The notes: generated by a model not told the origin, from the sequence alone. A stretch of 33,747 nt of DNA from an uncultured Myxococcales bacterium (GCA_937146725.1 CAKZRU010000149.1:1-33747), one strand, 5' to 3'. Shown: positions 16,711 to 27,165, numbered from the stretch's first letter. Numbers and translations are program-made.

Positions 16711-17157
16711 TTAGCGCTTGCTGAACTGGAAGCGACGACGAGCACCAGGCTGACCGTACTTCTTACGTTCCACACGACGAGCATCACGAGTGACAAAGCC
16801 AGCAGCCTTGAGAACCGGACGATGTGCTTCATCAAGTGCGATTAGGGCACGAGTTATACCGTGACGTACTGCACCAGCTTGACCGGTTAAACCACCACCT
16901 TTAACATTTACGAAAACGTCAAATTGGCCTTCGGTTTCAGTCAAAGCAAAAGGGCTTTCCATGTCCATGCGTGAAGTTGCACGAGGGAAGTACTCCTCAA
17001 AGCTACGACCATTGATGGTGACTTTTCCAGTACCATGACGGAAGTAAACACGTGCTGTAGCAGCCTTACGACGGCCTGTACCACGAGCAATAGGGTGATT
17101 ATCACCCGGAAGAGTTCCGGTTGCTGTCTCTGTTGTGTTTTCAGTGTTCTCTGACAT
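16711..17157 (-). CDS. rpsI: 30S ribosomal protein S9
   Basis: S9 sits in the 30S head, and its C-terminal tail reaches the P-site tRNA. The 148-residue protein has the family core [44 protein letters not shown], and the basic end RRRFQFSKR, the conserved SKR terminus. It has about 20 extra N-terminal residues rich in Thr, Glu and Asn relative to E. coli S9 (130). GGAG precedes the ATG by about ten bases. It follows rplM in the usual order, but at an unusually long distance of 163 bases. Confidence 0.98.
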   Translation of the reverse strand: MSENTENTTETATGTLPGDNHPIARGTGRRKAATARVYFRHGTGKVTINGRSFEEYFPRATSRMDMESPFALTETEGQFDVFVNVKGGGLTGQAGAVRHGITRALIALDEAHRPVLKAAGFVTRDARRVERKKYGQPGARRRFQFSKR

Positions 17158-17320
17158 TGATTAACATCTCCAAAAAGGGGGTCAGTGCGCTCGACTTGAT
17201 TAAGATCAGAGGTCTGTTTTGTGCTCTTAGGGCAGTACCCGATTAAAAATCATGAGCGTTTGTAAAATAAAAGCAGCGCAGTGACAGAAGTTTAAGTTTA
17301 ATTCAAAGGTTTGAACGTTT

Positions 17321-17761
17321 TTAAGCGCCCAAGGTCATTGGCTCAGGAGTCTGAGCGCTGTGAGGATGCTCTGCACCAGCGTAGATCTTAAGATTACGAA
17401 GTTGTGCACGGCCCAAAGGACCACGAGGAAGCATACCCTTTACGGCAAGACGAATTAGGTCTTCTGGGTGACGATTACGAACTTCAGTTGCAGTTGCACT
17501 CTTTAGACCACCAACATAACCGGTGTGACGATAGTACATTTTGTCGTCCCACTTTTTACCGGTGAGAGCAACTTTGTCCGCATTAATCACGATGACATAA
17601 TCGCCATCATTGATGTGAGGAGTAAAGGTAGGTTTGTGCTTGCCACGAAGGACATGAGCAATTTTTGAAGCGGCACGACCGAGAACTTGACCATCTAGAT
17701 CAACGACCCACCACTTACGATTCTCAATCGCTTCAGCGACTGGAGTAGAACGAGTACGCAT
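17321..17761 (-). CDS. rplM: 50S ribosomal protein L13
   Basis: L13 is an early-assembling 23S rRNA-binding protein. The 146-residue product has normal length and the family blocks [57 protein letters not shown] and [26 protein letters not shown] lies eight bases before the ATG. It heads the rplM-rpsI unit and is divergent from ftsH. No conserved L13 autoregulatory leader was recognised in the 340 bases upstream. Confidence 0.98.
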   Translation of the reverse strand: MRTRSTPVAEAIENRKWWVVDLDGQVLGRAASKIAHVLRGKHKPTFTPHINDGDYVIVINADKVALTGKKWDDKMYYRHTGYVGGLKSATATEVRNRHPEDLIRLAVKGMLPRGPLGRAQLRNLKIYAGAEHPHSAQTPEPMTLGA

Positions 17762-18103
17762 GGTAAACCTCTGAAATGTTTTTAGAAATAACGAAAGTTT
17801 GACTTATAAAATGCTGACTAATAGAAAGCGCTAAGCCAAGAAATATAAAAATTGTTGGCTCTTATAGTTGATTTATCTTGAAACATCAAGCCTATCTCGC
17901 TTGTCTAATGGGAATAGAAATCATTTTTTTAGCATTGAGCTTAGTTTATGTACCCCCTTAAGGTTTCATGTGCTCATCGTGTTAACTTTGTATAGAGTTT
18001 GTGATTTCTTGCGCGCCATGCATCTTGGTGCTAATGGTATGAACCTTAGATAATGATTTACATACTATGCTTTTTGTAACAGATCCTAGATAAGAGGAGA
18101 CCC
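17762..18103. other. Divergent rplM-ftsH intergenic region
   Basis: These 342 bases must hold the promoters of rplM and ftsH. The sequence is AT-rich and has no credible coding frame; a 61-codon frame at 17868-18053 has no ribosome binding site. AAGAGGAGA lies directly before the ftsH start. No confident -35/-10 pair or heat-shock promoter could be assigned by eye. Confidence 0.5.
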
Positions 18104-20335
18104 ATGCGTCATCCATTTAAGACCAACATATTTTGGTTTATACTGATCATTACTTTTTTTCTCGCTTACCGGCTTGTCGATTCTCAAGAGAGCCAACTTG
18201 GCCAATTAGGCTGGGGTGAGTTTATCTCATATACCGAAAATGGTTTGGTTGATGAACTCAGCATCAATGGCGAACAAATTGAAGCCAAACTCAATGAGGC
18301 CGGCCGTGAACACTTGGGTGAAAAGCTCAAAGAAAAAGGAGACCTTAAGGTAGGTAAAATCGAAATTCCTACTAAAATCACTGCTGTTGGGCCTCGTCAG
18401 GGAATTCCCGATGAACGCCTAAAATATTTTGAAGCCCAAGACCAAAAAGGAGAACTTAAGTTTAGCTTTGTGGCTGAAGAAAAAGAAACCTTCATGCAAG
18501 CTTTCTTATTGTCATGGCTACCTATGCTTTTCCTACTTGGTATCTTCTTTATGTTTATGCGACAAATGCAGGGGAACAGTGGCAGAGCCATGTCCTTTGG
18601 CAAAAGTCGTGCGCGTATGCTTAATGAAAACAGCAAAAAAGTAACCTTTGCTGATGTTGCTGGCGTAGAAGAAGCAAAAGAAGAACTCAAAGAGGTTGTT
18701 GATTTTCTGAAGAATCCCCAAAAGTTTACCAAGCTTGGTGGTCGAATCCCCAAAGGTGTACTTTTAATGGGCCCTCCCGGTACTGGTAAAACCTTGCTTG
18801 CTAAAAGTGTTGCCGGTGAAGCAGATGTACCCTTCTTTAGTATTTCCGGCTCAGACTTTGTTGAAATGTTTGTGGGTGTGGGTGCAAGCCGTGTTCGTGA
18901 CTTATTTGAACAGGCTAAAAAACACTCTCCTTGTATTATCTTTATTGATGAGATCGATGCTGTTGGTCGTCAACGTGGTGCTGGCTTAGGCGGTGGTCAT
19001 GATGAGCGTGAGCAAACTTTGAATCAACTTTTGGTTGAAATGGATGGCTTTGAGCACAATGAGGGTGTGATTTTAGTCGCCGCCACCAACCGGCCTGATG
19101 TTTTGGATCCTGCTTTACTTAGACCTGGACGTTTTGACCGTAGAGTCACCGTTAATCGCCCCGATGTTAAGGGTCGAGAAATGATTCTTCGTGTGCACAC
19201 TCGCAAAGTTCCTCTCGATGAGAGTTGTGATTTAGACACGATTGCCAAGGGAACACCCGGCTTTAGTGGTGCCGATCTTGAAAACTTGGTCAATGAAGCT
19301 GCTCTTGAAGCAGCTCGTCACGATCAAAACCTTGTGTTTATGCGTGATTTCGAGTTCGCTAAAGATAAAGTCATTATGGGCGCAGAACGTCGTTCTATGA
19401 TCATTTCTGACCATGAGAAAAAGACCACAGCTTACCATGAGGCCGGACACGCTCTAGTGGCGATTTTACTACCGGGTACCGACCCTGTTCACAAGGTAAC
19501 AATCATTCCTCGTGGTCGTGCTTTGGGTGTGACTCAACAGTTACCAAGTGAAGATCGTCTATCAATGACCAAGGATTATGCCGAAAAGCGCATTGCCATT
19601 CTAATGGGTGGTCGTATTGCTGAGGAGATCATCTTTGATCAACTGACTACGGGTGCTGGCCAAGATATTGTTATGGCCACCGACACTGCGCGCAGTATGG
19701 TATGTGAGTGGGGTATGAGCCTTAAGCTAGGCCCATTGGCTTATGGCAAAAAGAATGAGCAAGTCTTTTTAGGTCGTGGTTCAAGTGGTGGAAGCAAAGA
19801 CTATTCTGAGCAAACCGCCCGAGAAATCGACAATGAAATCCATCGGATTGTGACCGAGGGCTATGATCGAGCGCGTAAACTCATTGAAGACAATATGGAT
19901 GCTCTTGAGGGGATTGCCCAAGGCTTACTCGAGTTTGAAACTCTTGATGCTTTCGATGTCAAGATGTTAGCTGACGGCTCTACTCTTGATGACTTAAGAG
20001 ACAAAAAAGACTCCACAAATAAGCGTGAAAAAGAGGCTGATGAGCGTCAGAAAAAAATCAATAGCAAGCGTGAGGCTCAACAAGAAGAACTTAATCAACT
20101 CATTGAAGCAGGTAGCAAAGCCATAGAACAAGCTACCGATCAACTGAAGCTGTCCGAAGATGCGGCTAAGCTTATTCAAACGATAAGTTCTACCGAATCT
20201 CAAGAGGACAAGTTAGATGCTGTGTCTAGCCTTGAGCAAACTCCCGCAAAAAGCTCTGACTCTGATCGTTCAGAAACAGATCATTCTGACTCTGATGACG
20301 ATCTACCGCCTTCTCTTTTAGGACCTCGCAAGTAG
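18104..20335 (+). CDS. ftsH: ATP-dependent zinc metalloprotease FtsH
   Basis: FtsH is the hexameric inner-membrane AAA+ protease that degrades membrane and regulatory proteins. Residues 8-25 form the first membrane helix, then a periplasmic domain follows to about residue 128, and a second helix ([19 protein letters not shown]) follows. Walker A GPPGTGKT is at 223-230, Walker B is [15 protein letters not shown], and the arginine-finger region is RPGRFDRR. The zinc site HEAGH is at 445-449, with the third ligand Asp in [11 protein letters not shown]. The 743-residue protein exceeds E. coli FtsH (about 645) by an acidic, Lys/Glu/Ser-rich coiled-coil tail beyond residue 630. AAGAGGAGA precedes the ATG. 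It is first in ftsH-folP-cdaA, with folP 11 bases later. Confidence 0.98.
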   Translation: MRHPFKTNIFWFILIITFFLAYRLVDSQESQLGQLGWGEFISYTENGLVDELSINGEQIEAKLNEAGREHLGEKLKEKGDLKVGKIEIPTKITAVGPRQGIPDERLKYFEAQDQKGELKFSFVAEEKETFMQAFLLSWLPMLFLLGIFFMFMRQMQGNSGRAMSFGKSRARMLNENSKKVTFADVAGVEEAKEELKEVVDFLKNPQKFTKLGGRIPKGVLLMGPPGTGKTLLAKSVAGEADVPFFSISGSDFVEMFVGVGASRVRDLFEQAKKHSPCIIFIDEIDAVGRQRGAGLGGGHDEREQTLNQLLVEMDGFEHNEGVILVAATNRPDVLDPALLRPGRFDRRVTVNRPDVKGREMILRVHTRKVPLDESCDLDTIAKGTPGFSGADLENLVNEAALEAARHDQNLVFMRDFEFAKDKVIMGAERRSMIISDHEKKTTAYHEAGHALVAILLPGTDPVHKVTIIPRGRALGVTQQLPSEDRLSMTKDYAEKRIAILMGGRIAEEIIFDQLTTGAGQDIVMATDTARSMVCEWGMSLKLGPLAYGKKNEQVFLGRGSSGGSKDYSEQTAREIDNEIHRIVTEGYDRARKLIEDNMDALEGIAQGLLEFETLDAFDVKMLADGSTLDDLRDKKDSTNKREKEADERQKKINSKREAQQEELNQLIEAGSKAIEQATDQLKLSEDAAKLIQTISSTESQEDKLDAVSSLEQTPAKSSDSDRSETDHSDSDDDLPPSLLGPRK

Positions 20336-20346
20336 AGTAAAACTCA

Positions 20347-21330
20347 ATGCCTAAACTTAATCATTTGGCTAAGCCAGCCCCTCATACAAGGGTTCAAGTG
20401 CCAAATCGAGAAAGTTTGACGCCTAAACCACAAAACCAAGCTAAGCAGCCGGCTCTATGGACTTGGCCTGAATTGGCTTGGGGCCGAAAGAGCTTAATGG
20501 CCGTACTTAATGTGACGCCTGACTCTTTTTATGATGGTGGAAAGCACCACTTGGTGGAACAAGCCTGTCAGCAAGCGTTAAACTGTCTTGAACAAGGTGC
20601 ATTATACATAGATATTGGTGGAGAGTCATCACGTCCTGGCTCCGATCAAGTATCAACTCAAGAAGAATTGGATCGAGTGCTTCCGGTTGTGGAAGCCTTA
20701 ATGGCAATTAAGCCCGATATCATCATCTCGATTGATACTGTTAAGGCAAAAGTTGCAGATTATTGTCTTAAAGCGGGCGCTAAGATCGTTAATGATATTA
20801 GAGGGCTTCGTGATCCTGACATGAGAGCAGTTGTTGCTAAGTATAAAGCGGGTGCTGTGATCATGCATATGAGGGGTACACCTAAAACAATGCAAACCGG
20901 TGATTTATCTTCTGATGATATCACCATTGATACCTACCATTGGCTTCAGCAACGTTTGAACGAATGCTTAAGTGATGGAATTTCTCTAGAGCAGATTGCT
21001 TTAGATATTGGCATTGGTTTTGGTAAAACTCTTGCACAAAACCTCAAACTCATTAAGGATCTAGATCATTTTTCAAGTTTAGCCTGTCCTTTGCTTGTTG
21101 GTGCATCTAGAAAATCTTTTATTGGCGCAATCGATGGTTCTTCAACCACAGATCGTCTTCCGGGTTCTTTAAGTACAATCGTGGAAGCTTCTCGTCGAGG
21201 CGGGAATATATTCCGAGTTCATGATGTTGCCGAAAGTAGACAGGCGTTATGGGTCGCTGAATCCATAGCACTTGGCGATCATGCGCTTCCCCCTTTAAAC
21301 CTCACTGATTATCTATATCGAGGTCAATAA
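20347..21330 (+). CDS. folP: Dihydropteroate synthase
   Basis: FolP condenses p-aminobenzoate with hydroxymethyl-dihydropterin pyrophosphate in folate synthesis and is the sulfonamide target. The 327-residue protein shows both signatures: MAVLNVTPDSFYDGG at residues 51-65, and YIDIGGESSRPGS, followed by IDTVKAKVADYCLKAGAKIVNDIRGL. Later blocks such as HMRGTPKTMQ and DIGIGFGKT are also intact. About 48 residues precede the TIM barrel, compared with some 15 in E. coli, and are Pro/Gln/Lys-rich with no recognised domain. It starts 11 bases after ftsH, and cdaA starts two bases after its stop, so all three are one transcript. Confidence 0.96.
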   Translation: MPKLNHLAKPAPHTRVQVPNRESLTPKPQNQAKQPALWTWPELAWGRKSLMAVLNVTPDSFYDGGKHHLVEQACQQALNCLEQGALYIDIGGESSRPGSDQVSTQEELDRVLPVVEALMAIKPDIIISIDTVKAKVADYCLKAGAKIVNDIRGLRDPDMRAVVAKYKAGAVIMHMRGTPKTMQTGDLSSDDITIDTYHWLQQRLNECLSDGISLEQIALDIGIGFGKTLAQNLKLIKDLDHFSSLACPLLVGASRKSFIGAIDGSSTTDRLPGSLSTIVEASRRGGNIFRVHDVAESRQALWVAESIALGDHALPPLNLTDYLYRGQ

Positions 21331-21332
21331 AC

Positions 21333-22070
21333 GTGCTGTTAATAGCTACGCTAATCATTTGTTTTGTATTACTTTTTGGGATTGTTTATCAAGAAACCCA
21401 AGGAACAAGCTCGCAAAGTGCATTGATTGGTTGGCTATGCCTCGCTTTAATCATTTTATTAGTGAGCGCTCAGGATGATTATTGGGGACAGCAACTCACT
21501 TCTGTATCTGCTTGGTTGCTTCTTTCTTTTATTCTACTCTTCTCTTACGAGATCAAAAGAGCTCTTGCCTTGGTAGACTTAAGACCCAAATGGCAAAACA
21601 AGCTCAATCCTGAACAGAAAGATCAGCAAGCAGACCTTCGTCGAGAGCTGGCTCAAGCTGCATTGTCACTTTCTAAGCGCAAAGAAGGCGCCTTGATGGT
21701 GATTGAGCAAAGGGCTGAACTAGGTGAGTTTATTTCTGGAGGAATAGACATTGATGCACAGGTCAAAGCGAGTTTAATTCATGCAATTTTTTGTCATAAC
21801 GGCAATGACTTCCATGATGGTGCAATCGTCATTCGGGATGGACGAATATGGCAAGCCAAAGCCTTTTTACCCATGCCCCATTCCATTAAATTAAGCCAAA
21901 AATACGGAACTCGACATTTAGCAGCAGTCGGCATTACCGATCATACGGATGCACTTGTCATCGTAGTCAGTGAAGAACGTGGTACAATTTCCATTGCCTA
22001 TGCTGGTCAGCTTACCGAGTATCAAACTCAAGCTGAGCTTGAACAAGCATTGCTTGATCATATTATTTGA
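21333..22070 (+). CDS. cdaA: CdaA-type membrane diadenylate cyclase
   Basis: This 245-residue protein should make c-di-AMP from two ATP at the inner membrane. Three hydrophobic helices occupy residues 2-20, 30-48 and 57-75, followed by a coiled-coil linker and the DAC domain (about 100-240). The DGA motif is in FHDGAIVIRDGRI. The RHR motif reads GTRHLAA, so the last Arg is Leu (codons 21912-21920), a departure from the motif shown to matter in DisA. The rest (VGITDHTDALVIVVSEERGTISIA) is normal. The start is GTG, with GAGG nine bases upstream inside the folP end. The usual partners ybbR (cdaR) and glmM do not follow. Activity is likely but not certain. Confidence 0.9.
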   Translation: MLLIATLIICFVLLFGIVYQETQGTSSQSALIGWLCLALIILLVSAQDDYWGQQLTSVSAWLLLSFILLFSYEIKRALALVDLRPKWQNKLNPEQKDQQADLRRELAQAALSLSKRKEGALMVIEQRAELGEFISGGIDIDAQVKASLIHAIFCHNGNDFHDGAIVIRDGRIWQAKAFLPMPHSIKLSQKYGTRHLAAVGITDHTDALVIVVSEERGTISIAYAGQLTEYQTQAELEQALLDHII

Positions 22071-22128
22071 TTCATGATCTAAACTCACTTTATACAGAGT
22101 TATAGATGCAATTTAACTAAAGTATTAG

Positions 22129-22163
22129 TACGCTTAACCCGAAAAGCGTATACGCTTAACCCG
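22129..22163. promoter_or_regulatory. TACGCTTAACCCG direct repeats with palindrome
   Basis: The 13-bp sequence TACGCTTAACCCG occurs at 22129-22141 and again at 22151-22163, with starts 22 bp apart (about two helical turns). An inverted copy of its first seven bases lies between them at 22144-22150, so AAGCGTATACGCTT at 22144-22157 is a perfect 14-bp palindrome, and the first and second arms can also form a 7-bp hairpin. The array sits 52-86 bases before the chosen start of the giant cysteine-rich lipoprotein gene and 60 bases after cdaA. It looks like an operator array or a switching stem-loop. The cognate factor is unknown. Confidence 0.55.
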
Positions 22164-22214
22164 TCGATTACTAAGACGGCTTGTCATATGCTGTACACCA
22201 TATGGATAAAATAT

Positions 22215-25200
22215 ATGAATACTCATCAATCATCAATCTCTAAAGCTTTCGTTACTCAATTAAGCTTAAACTTAGTTTTTATCGGTCTATTCTTTGCCTG
22301 TGGGGATCCTACTTTAAGTGCTCTTGATGCTGAAGTCAGCGATAATGATGCAATGGTAAACACAGATGATGCCTGCGAAGAAGATAGCATTAGAGAGTGT
22401 ACCTGCGATAATGGCGAAGTAGGACAAGAGCGCTGTGAACTAGGTCGTTATGGTTTTTGTGATTGTGGCTCAGAACTGGTTCGCTGTGGGGATGGGATTG
22501 TTCAAGCAGACGAAGAATGCGATGATGGGAATCTGTTTGCAGGCGATACCTGCACAAATAGCTGTCAATTAGCTCGCTGTGGTGATGGCGTTATCCAAGA
22601 GGGAGTTGAGCTCTGTGATGACGGAAATTCAGTAAATGAGGATGCCTGTACAAATGCGTGTGAACCCGCAGAATGTGGGGATGGCATACTTTGGGAAGCT
22701 GAAGAAGAATGCGATGATGGCAACTTAGAAAATGGTGATGAATGCTCTATGCGTTGTACCTTTGCTTGGTGTGGTGATGGTGTGATCCAAGACGGCGAAG
22801 GCTGCGATGATGGAAACAATGATGACGGTGATACCTGCACTAATTTTTGCCAAGTTGCTCGCTGTGGCGATGGTTCGCTTGAGCGAGGCGTCGAAGCCTG
22901 TGACGATGGCAACCTGTTTCCTTTCGACCGCTGTACCGATCAATGCGAAGTTGCCCGCTGTGGAGATGGCATTACCAGAGAAGGTGCTGAAGAATGTGAT
23001 GATGGAAACTTTATCGATAGCGATGAGTGCTCCAATGCCTGCTTACTCAATCGCTGTGGTGATGGTGTTTTATTAGAGGGTGTTGAAGAATGTGATGATG
23101 GCAATCTAGATAATAATGATGATTGTAGTGCGGCCTGTACCTTTCCACTTTGTGGTGATGGCATCATTCAAATTGGTGTAGAATCCTGTGATGATGGCAA
23201 TGACAACAATGGTGATGAATGTACAAATGATTGCCAAATTGCTGGTTGCGGGGATGGGATTGTTTGGCAGGGGATTGAGGAATGTGATGATGGAAACCTT
23301 AATCCCTCTGATGCCTGTACTCAAACCTGTACTCTCGCTCGCTGTGGCGATGGCGTGGTCCGAGCGCGGGTTGAAGAGTGTGATGATGGCAATGATTCGG
23401 AAAATGACAGTTGTACCAGTGGTTGTGAACAGGCTCGCTGCGGTGATGGTATACTTTGGGAAGGTGTAGAAAGCTGTGATGACGGCAATCAAATCGATAG
23501 TGATGGCTGTACCAGTGATTGTGCACCTTTGACTTGTGGAGATGGAGAAGTGCAGGGCATTGAGGCTTGTGATGATGGAAATCGACTCAGTAGTGATGCC
23601 TGCACAAATCGTTGTCAGCCCGCTCGCTGTGGTGATGGCATCATCTACGAAGGCGTAGAAGAATGTGATGATGGAAATCGAGATCCCTTCGATCGCTGTA
23701 CTGCCCTTTGTACCCTAGCCCGCTGTGGTGATGGGATTGTTTGGAATGGCGTTGAAGAATGCGATGATGGCAATGATAATGACAATGATGCTTGCACCAA
23801 TCAATGTACCTTTGCCCGCTGTGGTGATGGGATGACACAAAGTGATATTGAAGAATGCGATGATGGTGATTTAGATAATACCAATGGCTGTACCAATGAA
23901 TGCCTTTTTGCCTTTTGTGGTGATGGCTTTACTGAAATCAATCAAGAAGCCTGTGATGACGGTAATGACATTATGACCGATGAATGTGTTGAAGGCTGTC
24001 GCCAAGCTCGTTGTGGTGATGGTTTCCTTTGGGAAGGTGTGGAAGAATGTGATGATGGGAATGCTGACTCTGAAGATGGATGCACCACTCGCTGTACAGT
24101 AGCTCGCTGCGGTGATGGTGTACTGCAAAGAGGCGTAGAAGAATGTGATGATGGTGATTTGATCGATCATAATGGCTGTAGCAATCAATGCAGCCTACCC
24201 CGCTGTGGTGATGGGATTACTCAAAGTGCCTTTGGTGAAGAATGTGATGATCAAAATCAAATCGCCGGCGACGGTTGCAGTACGGACTGTCGTTTAGAAA
24301 GTTGTGGTGATAATATTGTGCAACCAAGCGAAGCCTGTGATGATGGTAATCAAAATAATAACGATGGTTGTACAAACCAGTGTCGCTTTGCAACCTGTGG
24401 TGATCAAATCGTACAAACCGGTGTAGAAGATTGTGATGATGGTGATGATAGTTCTGAAAATGGCTGTACAACAAATTGCCGTTTTAATATTTGCGGTGAT
24501 GGCTTTACCTTCCAAGGCGTTGAACAGTGTGATGATGGTAATCAAGATGAAACCGATCAATGCTCAAGCGATTGTAATCTGACTTACTGTGGTGATGGGT
24601 ATCTACAAGCTGGTGAAGCCTGTGATGACGGCAACCAAAGTGATGATGACTTTTGCCTAAATAATTGTCAGTTATCTGATCGCTGTGACGATGCTCTAGT
24701 TTGGAATGGGGTTGATAGTGCCCTATGGACAACACTTGATCTTGGAGCTTCTGGACGCTTTGAAACATGGCTCTATCTAAGCGCATATCCTAATGCGGGT
24801 TCAGAGGCGACTTTAATGGCATATAGTGACCCACAAAGTACTCGACAACTCTCAATCAGCGTAACAGAAGATGGCCTTGTTCTTTTAAAAACACGCTCTC
24901 CACGAGGAAGTTATCAAGCGCTTTCAATCAGCCGAACTTTGCCTTTACAACAATGGATTCATCTCTCCTTGGATAGTTATGGTGAAGACTTTAGTGGTGA
25001 CTCTAACATTAGCCTAAAGATTGATGGGTTACCTCAAAACCTTGCCGGCTATTTCCTAGGCTCTTGGGGACGAAGTGCTGGCTTAAGCCGTCCGCAAACT
25101 TTGTATTTAGGCGCTCGTCCCTTACCTGCAACAGAAGGTGGAGGATTGGGAGATTATCTACATGGGGCGATGAAGCATATTTCGATTTGGAGTCGTGAGG

Positions 25201-26021
25201 AAGGTGTTGAACCTCGGGCTGAACTAAGTAACGAAGAACAGGCTCGAGCCTTAAGTCCAACTCCTGGAAGTCTAGGCTTAATTGTAAACTGGCCGGCCGA
25301 AGGCGACACCGTTGCGGATGCGAGTACTGAAAGTGGAGGCCGAGCGGTGGCAAGTAACCAACTGAGCACTCAGGCCCTTGGTTGTTTACCTAGAGGCTTC
25401 CAATGCGATAATGGCTTGTCTGGACAAGGGATTTGTGCCCAAAACGCTCAAAATCAACCTCTTGATGATGATGATCGCGATGGACTAGTGAATGTTGCCG
25501 AAGCCATTTGCGGTCTCTCAAGTGATCTTGATGATACCGATCTAGATCGTAATCACAATCAAGAGTCTGATCATATTGCCTGCTTATCTCAAAGCCCAAT
25601 TCTACCAATGTTTACACTTAGAAAGAGTGCAACTGAGGACTATGCTGTTGAAATCTGGCTCGATCAAGCTGTGGATGCTCTTTCTCCAAGTCTTATCGAG
25701 CTTTACATCGATTTTGACGAAGATGTACTAGGATATATCAGTGAATCAACCGGACCAGCGGCCACTGCCTCACAGAGTTCCGTTTTAGCTGCTTTGACCG
25801 AACCCGAGCGTGATCGCTTACGAGTGACCGTTCTGGGTCTCACTGGGCAAGCCTTAGCGAATGGCCATTTGGGTACCGTTTACTTTGCACCGCTAACAAG
25901 CGAGCCTGAAAACTCAAATATCTTCTTTGATATTAGTCAATTCCAAGTCGCTCCAGCGTATATTTATAACTATGTTAGCTTTGGAACAGGACATCCGGAA
26001 GAAGCCTTAAGCCTGCCATAA
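22215..26021 (+). CDS. Giant cysteine-rich (DUF4215-like) repeat lipoprotein
   Basis: A 1268-residue predicted surface lipoprotein. The signal segment ends in LFFAC (Cys29), a weak lipobox. A small Cys motif (residues about 62-85, [13 protein letters not shown]...CDC) precedes 23 tandem repeats of about 32 residues (90-821). Each has the pattern CGDG....E.CDDGN....D.CT..C, four Cys per unit, matching the Myxococcus cysteine-rich repeat/DUF4215. A laminin-G/concanavalin-like domain follows (about 830-1050), then a Ca-binding-like Asp tract (DDDDRDG, about 1083) and a beta-rich C-terminal domain resembling cohesin-type folds. Adhesion or prey/substrate contact is inferred from architecture only. 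The longest frame starts at 22188; the ATG at 22215 gives a cleaner signal peptide, though both Shine-Dalgarno matches are weak. Confidence 0.85.
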   Translation: MNTHQSSISKAFVTQLSLNLVFIGLFFACGDPTLSALDAEVSDNDAMVNTDDACEEDSIRECTCDNGEVGQERCELGRYGFCDCGSELVRCGDGIVQADEECDDGNLFAGDTCTNSCQLARCGDGVIQEGVELCDDGNSVNEDACTNACEPAECGDGILWEAEEECDDGNLENGDECSMRCTFAWCGDGVIQDGEGCDDGNNDDGDTCTNFCQVARCGDGSLERGVEACDDGNLFPFDRCTDQCEVARCGDGITREGAEECDDGNFIDSDECSNACLLNRCGDGVLLEGVEECDDGNLDNNDDCSAACTFPLCGDGIIQIGVESCDDGNDNNGDECTNDCQIAGCGDGIVWQGIEECDDGNLNPSDACTQTCTLARCGDGVVRARVEECDDGNDSENDSCTSGCEQARCGDGILWEGVESCDDGNQIDSDGCTSDCAPLTCGDGEVQGIEACDDGNRLSSDACTNRCQPARCGDGIIYEGVEECDDGNRDPFDRCTALCTLARCGDGIVWNGVEECDDGNDNDNDACTNQCTFARCGDGMTQSDIEECDDGDLDNTNGCTNECLFAFCGDGFTEINQEACDDGNDIMTDECVEGCRQARCGDGFLWEGVEECDDGNADSEDGCTTRCTVARCGDGVLQRGVEECDDGDLIDHNGCSNQCSLPRCGDGITQSAFGEECDDQNQIAGDGCSTDCRLESCGDNIVQPSEACDDGNQNNNDGCTNQCRFATCGDQIVQTGVEDCDDGDDSSENGCTTNCRFNICGDGFTFQGVEQCDDGNQDETDQCSSDCNLTYCGDGYLQAGEACDDGNQSDDDFCLNNCQLSDRCDDALVWNGVDSALWTTLDLGASGRFETWLYLSAYPNAGSEATLMAYSDPQSTRQLSISVTEDGLVLLKTRSPRGSYQALSISRTLPLQQWIHLSLDSYGEDFSGDSNISLKIDGLPQNLAGYFLGSWGRSAGLSRPQTLYLGARPLPATEGGGLGDYLHGAMKHISIWSREEGVEPRAELSNEEQARALSPTPGSLGLIVNWPAEGDTVADASTESGGRAVASNQLSTQALGCLPRGFQCDNGLSGQGICAQNAQNQPLDDDDRDGLVNVAEAICGLSSDLDDTDLDRNHNQESDHIACLSQSPILPMFTLRKSATEDYAVEIWLDQAVDALSPSLIELYIDFDEDVLGYISESTGPAATASQSSVLAALTEPERDRLRVTVLGLTGQALANGHLGTVYFAPLTSEPENSNIFFDISQFQVAPAYIYNYVSFGTGHPEEALSLP
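22482..24677 (+). repeat. 23 tandem cysteine-rich repeats
   Basis: Twenty-three in-frame units of about 96 bp cover residues 90-821 of the lipoprotein. The consensus is R-CGDG-(I/V)-(x)3-G-V-E-E-CDDGN-(x)4-D-x-CT-(x)2-C-(x)2-A. The CDDGN segment is nearly invariant; units 15, 18 and 21 read CDDGD, and unit 19 reads CDDQN. Units 20 and 21 carry CGDN and CGDQ instead of CGDG. The middle of each unit differs, so the array is old and diverged at DNA level, unlike the short repeats elsewhere in the window. Confidence 0.95.
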
Positions 26022-26073
26022 GCATCATGATTAATAAGTGTAATTTAAATCAGAATAAGGAGTGTCTTAGCTT

Positions 26074-27030
26074 ATGAGCGAGGGTAAACCACAGGGAACT
26101 GACCTGATTAAATATTGGTGGTATAGAGCCCTTGGCTACAGTGATACTCAAGCTAAATGGCAACTCCGAGACAAAAAAGAGACAGCACAGCCACAAAGAA
26201 AGTTACGACATAAGCACTGTGAAAACTGTCGTCATCTGATGTTGGTTGATGATCAACAATGCTCACGTTGTGGACACTCTGATAAAGTCCCCACATGGCT
26301 TAGGGCTTTAAGCCACCGTTGGCATGTTCCAGCTGAGTCTTTAATCCCATTTCTGGCAGCTCTGTGCTTGTTTGGTTATTTAGTGCAAATCAAGCTAGGT
26401 GCAGATTTCTTTGGGGGCATCGGTGAAAGTCGAGAAGTCAATCGTCGTATATTGATTTTGGGAGCGGCTCTTCCTTTTTCTTTTATGGAATATCTCGATC
26501 CCAAAAATACTTGGCGCTTATTTAGCTATACTTGCCTGCACGGTAATTTAATGCATATTGGCTTTAATTTGGTCGCCTTGGTGCAAATCGGGCCATTAGT
26601 CGCCCGAACCTTTGGCTTTAGTCGCAGCCTGTTTATTTGGGTATTCTCTGGGATCACAGCAATTTTACTACCTGCACTCTTATTTACAGTCTATCCAACC
26701 ATTGGTGCTTCGGGCTCTGTTTTTGGTTTTATTGGAGCTGCCATGGCCTTTGGCCACCGTATAGGCACCCCTCAAGGGCTCATGATCCGTAATAAAATGA
26801 TTGAATGGACTGTTTTTTGTACCTTATTTGGTATGGCCATGGGTGGTGTCGCTCACAGTGCTCACTTTGGTGGACTTTTTGGTGGAGCTTTCCTCAGCTT
26901 TGTGATCAGTCCCCCAATGACAGCACCTGCTAAACTTCGCTCAAGTTTTTTTGTACTAACTTCGCTTACTTTTATCCTTTGGAGCTTTTGGAAAACTTGG
27001 GAAGTTTTTAAACTAATCTCGATGTATTAG
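26074..27030 (+). CDS. Rhomboid intramembrane serine protease with zinc ribbon
   Basis: The 318-residue protein cleaves membrane proteins within their transmembrane helices, judging by family. Residues 49-66 form a zinc ribbon (Cys49, 52, 63, 66). The rhomboid core follows: HGNLMHIGFN at 156-165, GASGSVFGFIGA with nucleophile Ser213, and AHFGGLFGG with catalytic His264. Six membrane helices are visible from residue 88 onward, the last after the His. AAGGAG lies about eleven bases before the ATG. It follows the giant lipoprotein by about 50 bases, so co-transcription is possible. It is not recognisably a rhombosortase. Substrates are unknown. Confidence 0.93.
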   Translation: MSEGKPQGTDLIKYWWYRALGYSDTQAKWQLRDKKETAQPQRKLRHKHCENCRHLMLVDDQQCSRCGHSDKVPTWLRALSHRWHVPAESLIPFLAALCLFGYLVQIKLGADFFGGIGESREVNRRILILGAALPFSFMEYLDPKNTWRLFSYTCLHGNLMHIGFNLVALVQIGPLVARTFGFSRSLFIWVFSGITAILLPALLFTVYPTIGASGSVFGFIGAAMAFGHRIGTPQGLMIRNKMIEWTVFCTLFGMAMGGVAHSAHFGGLFGGAFLSFVISPPMTAPAKLRSSFFVLTSLTFILWSFWKTWEVFKLISMY

Positions 27031-27165
27031 CTCAAAGATGTAATCCACATATTTAGTGGCATAAGATGATCACTAGACTTGTGAAACGCTTATGAAATGT
27101 TTATGTATCTCTAAATCTATATCTGTCTGTGTTTAAGTACAGAGATCTCACCATATGGAGTAAAA

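Noticed and set aside
16557..16835. A 92-codon minus-strand frame overlapping the rpsI end
   Set aside because: It overlaps the ribosomal protein gene in another frame and has no homology I can recognise.
22482..24677. CRISPR array, because of about 96-bp periodicity
   Set aside because: The repeats are in frame, protein-coding with conserved Cys, diverged in DNA, and without unique spacers.
22565..24786. Long minus-strand frames across the cysteine-rich region (up to 128 codons)
   Set aside because: They are shadows of the repeat gene, rich in His/Ser from antisense Asp/Cys codons, with no ribosome binding sites.
26074..27030. Rhombosortase for the MYXO-CTERM-like tails
   Set aside because: Rhombosortases pair with GlyGly-CTERM, and MYXO-CTERM is associated with a CAAX-type protease; the zinc-ribbon rhomboid here looks like an ordinary family member.
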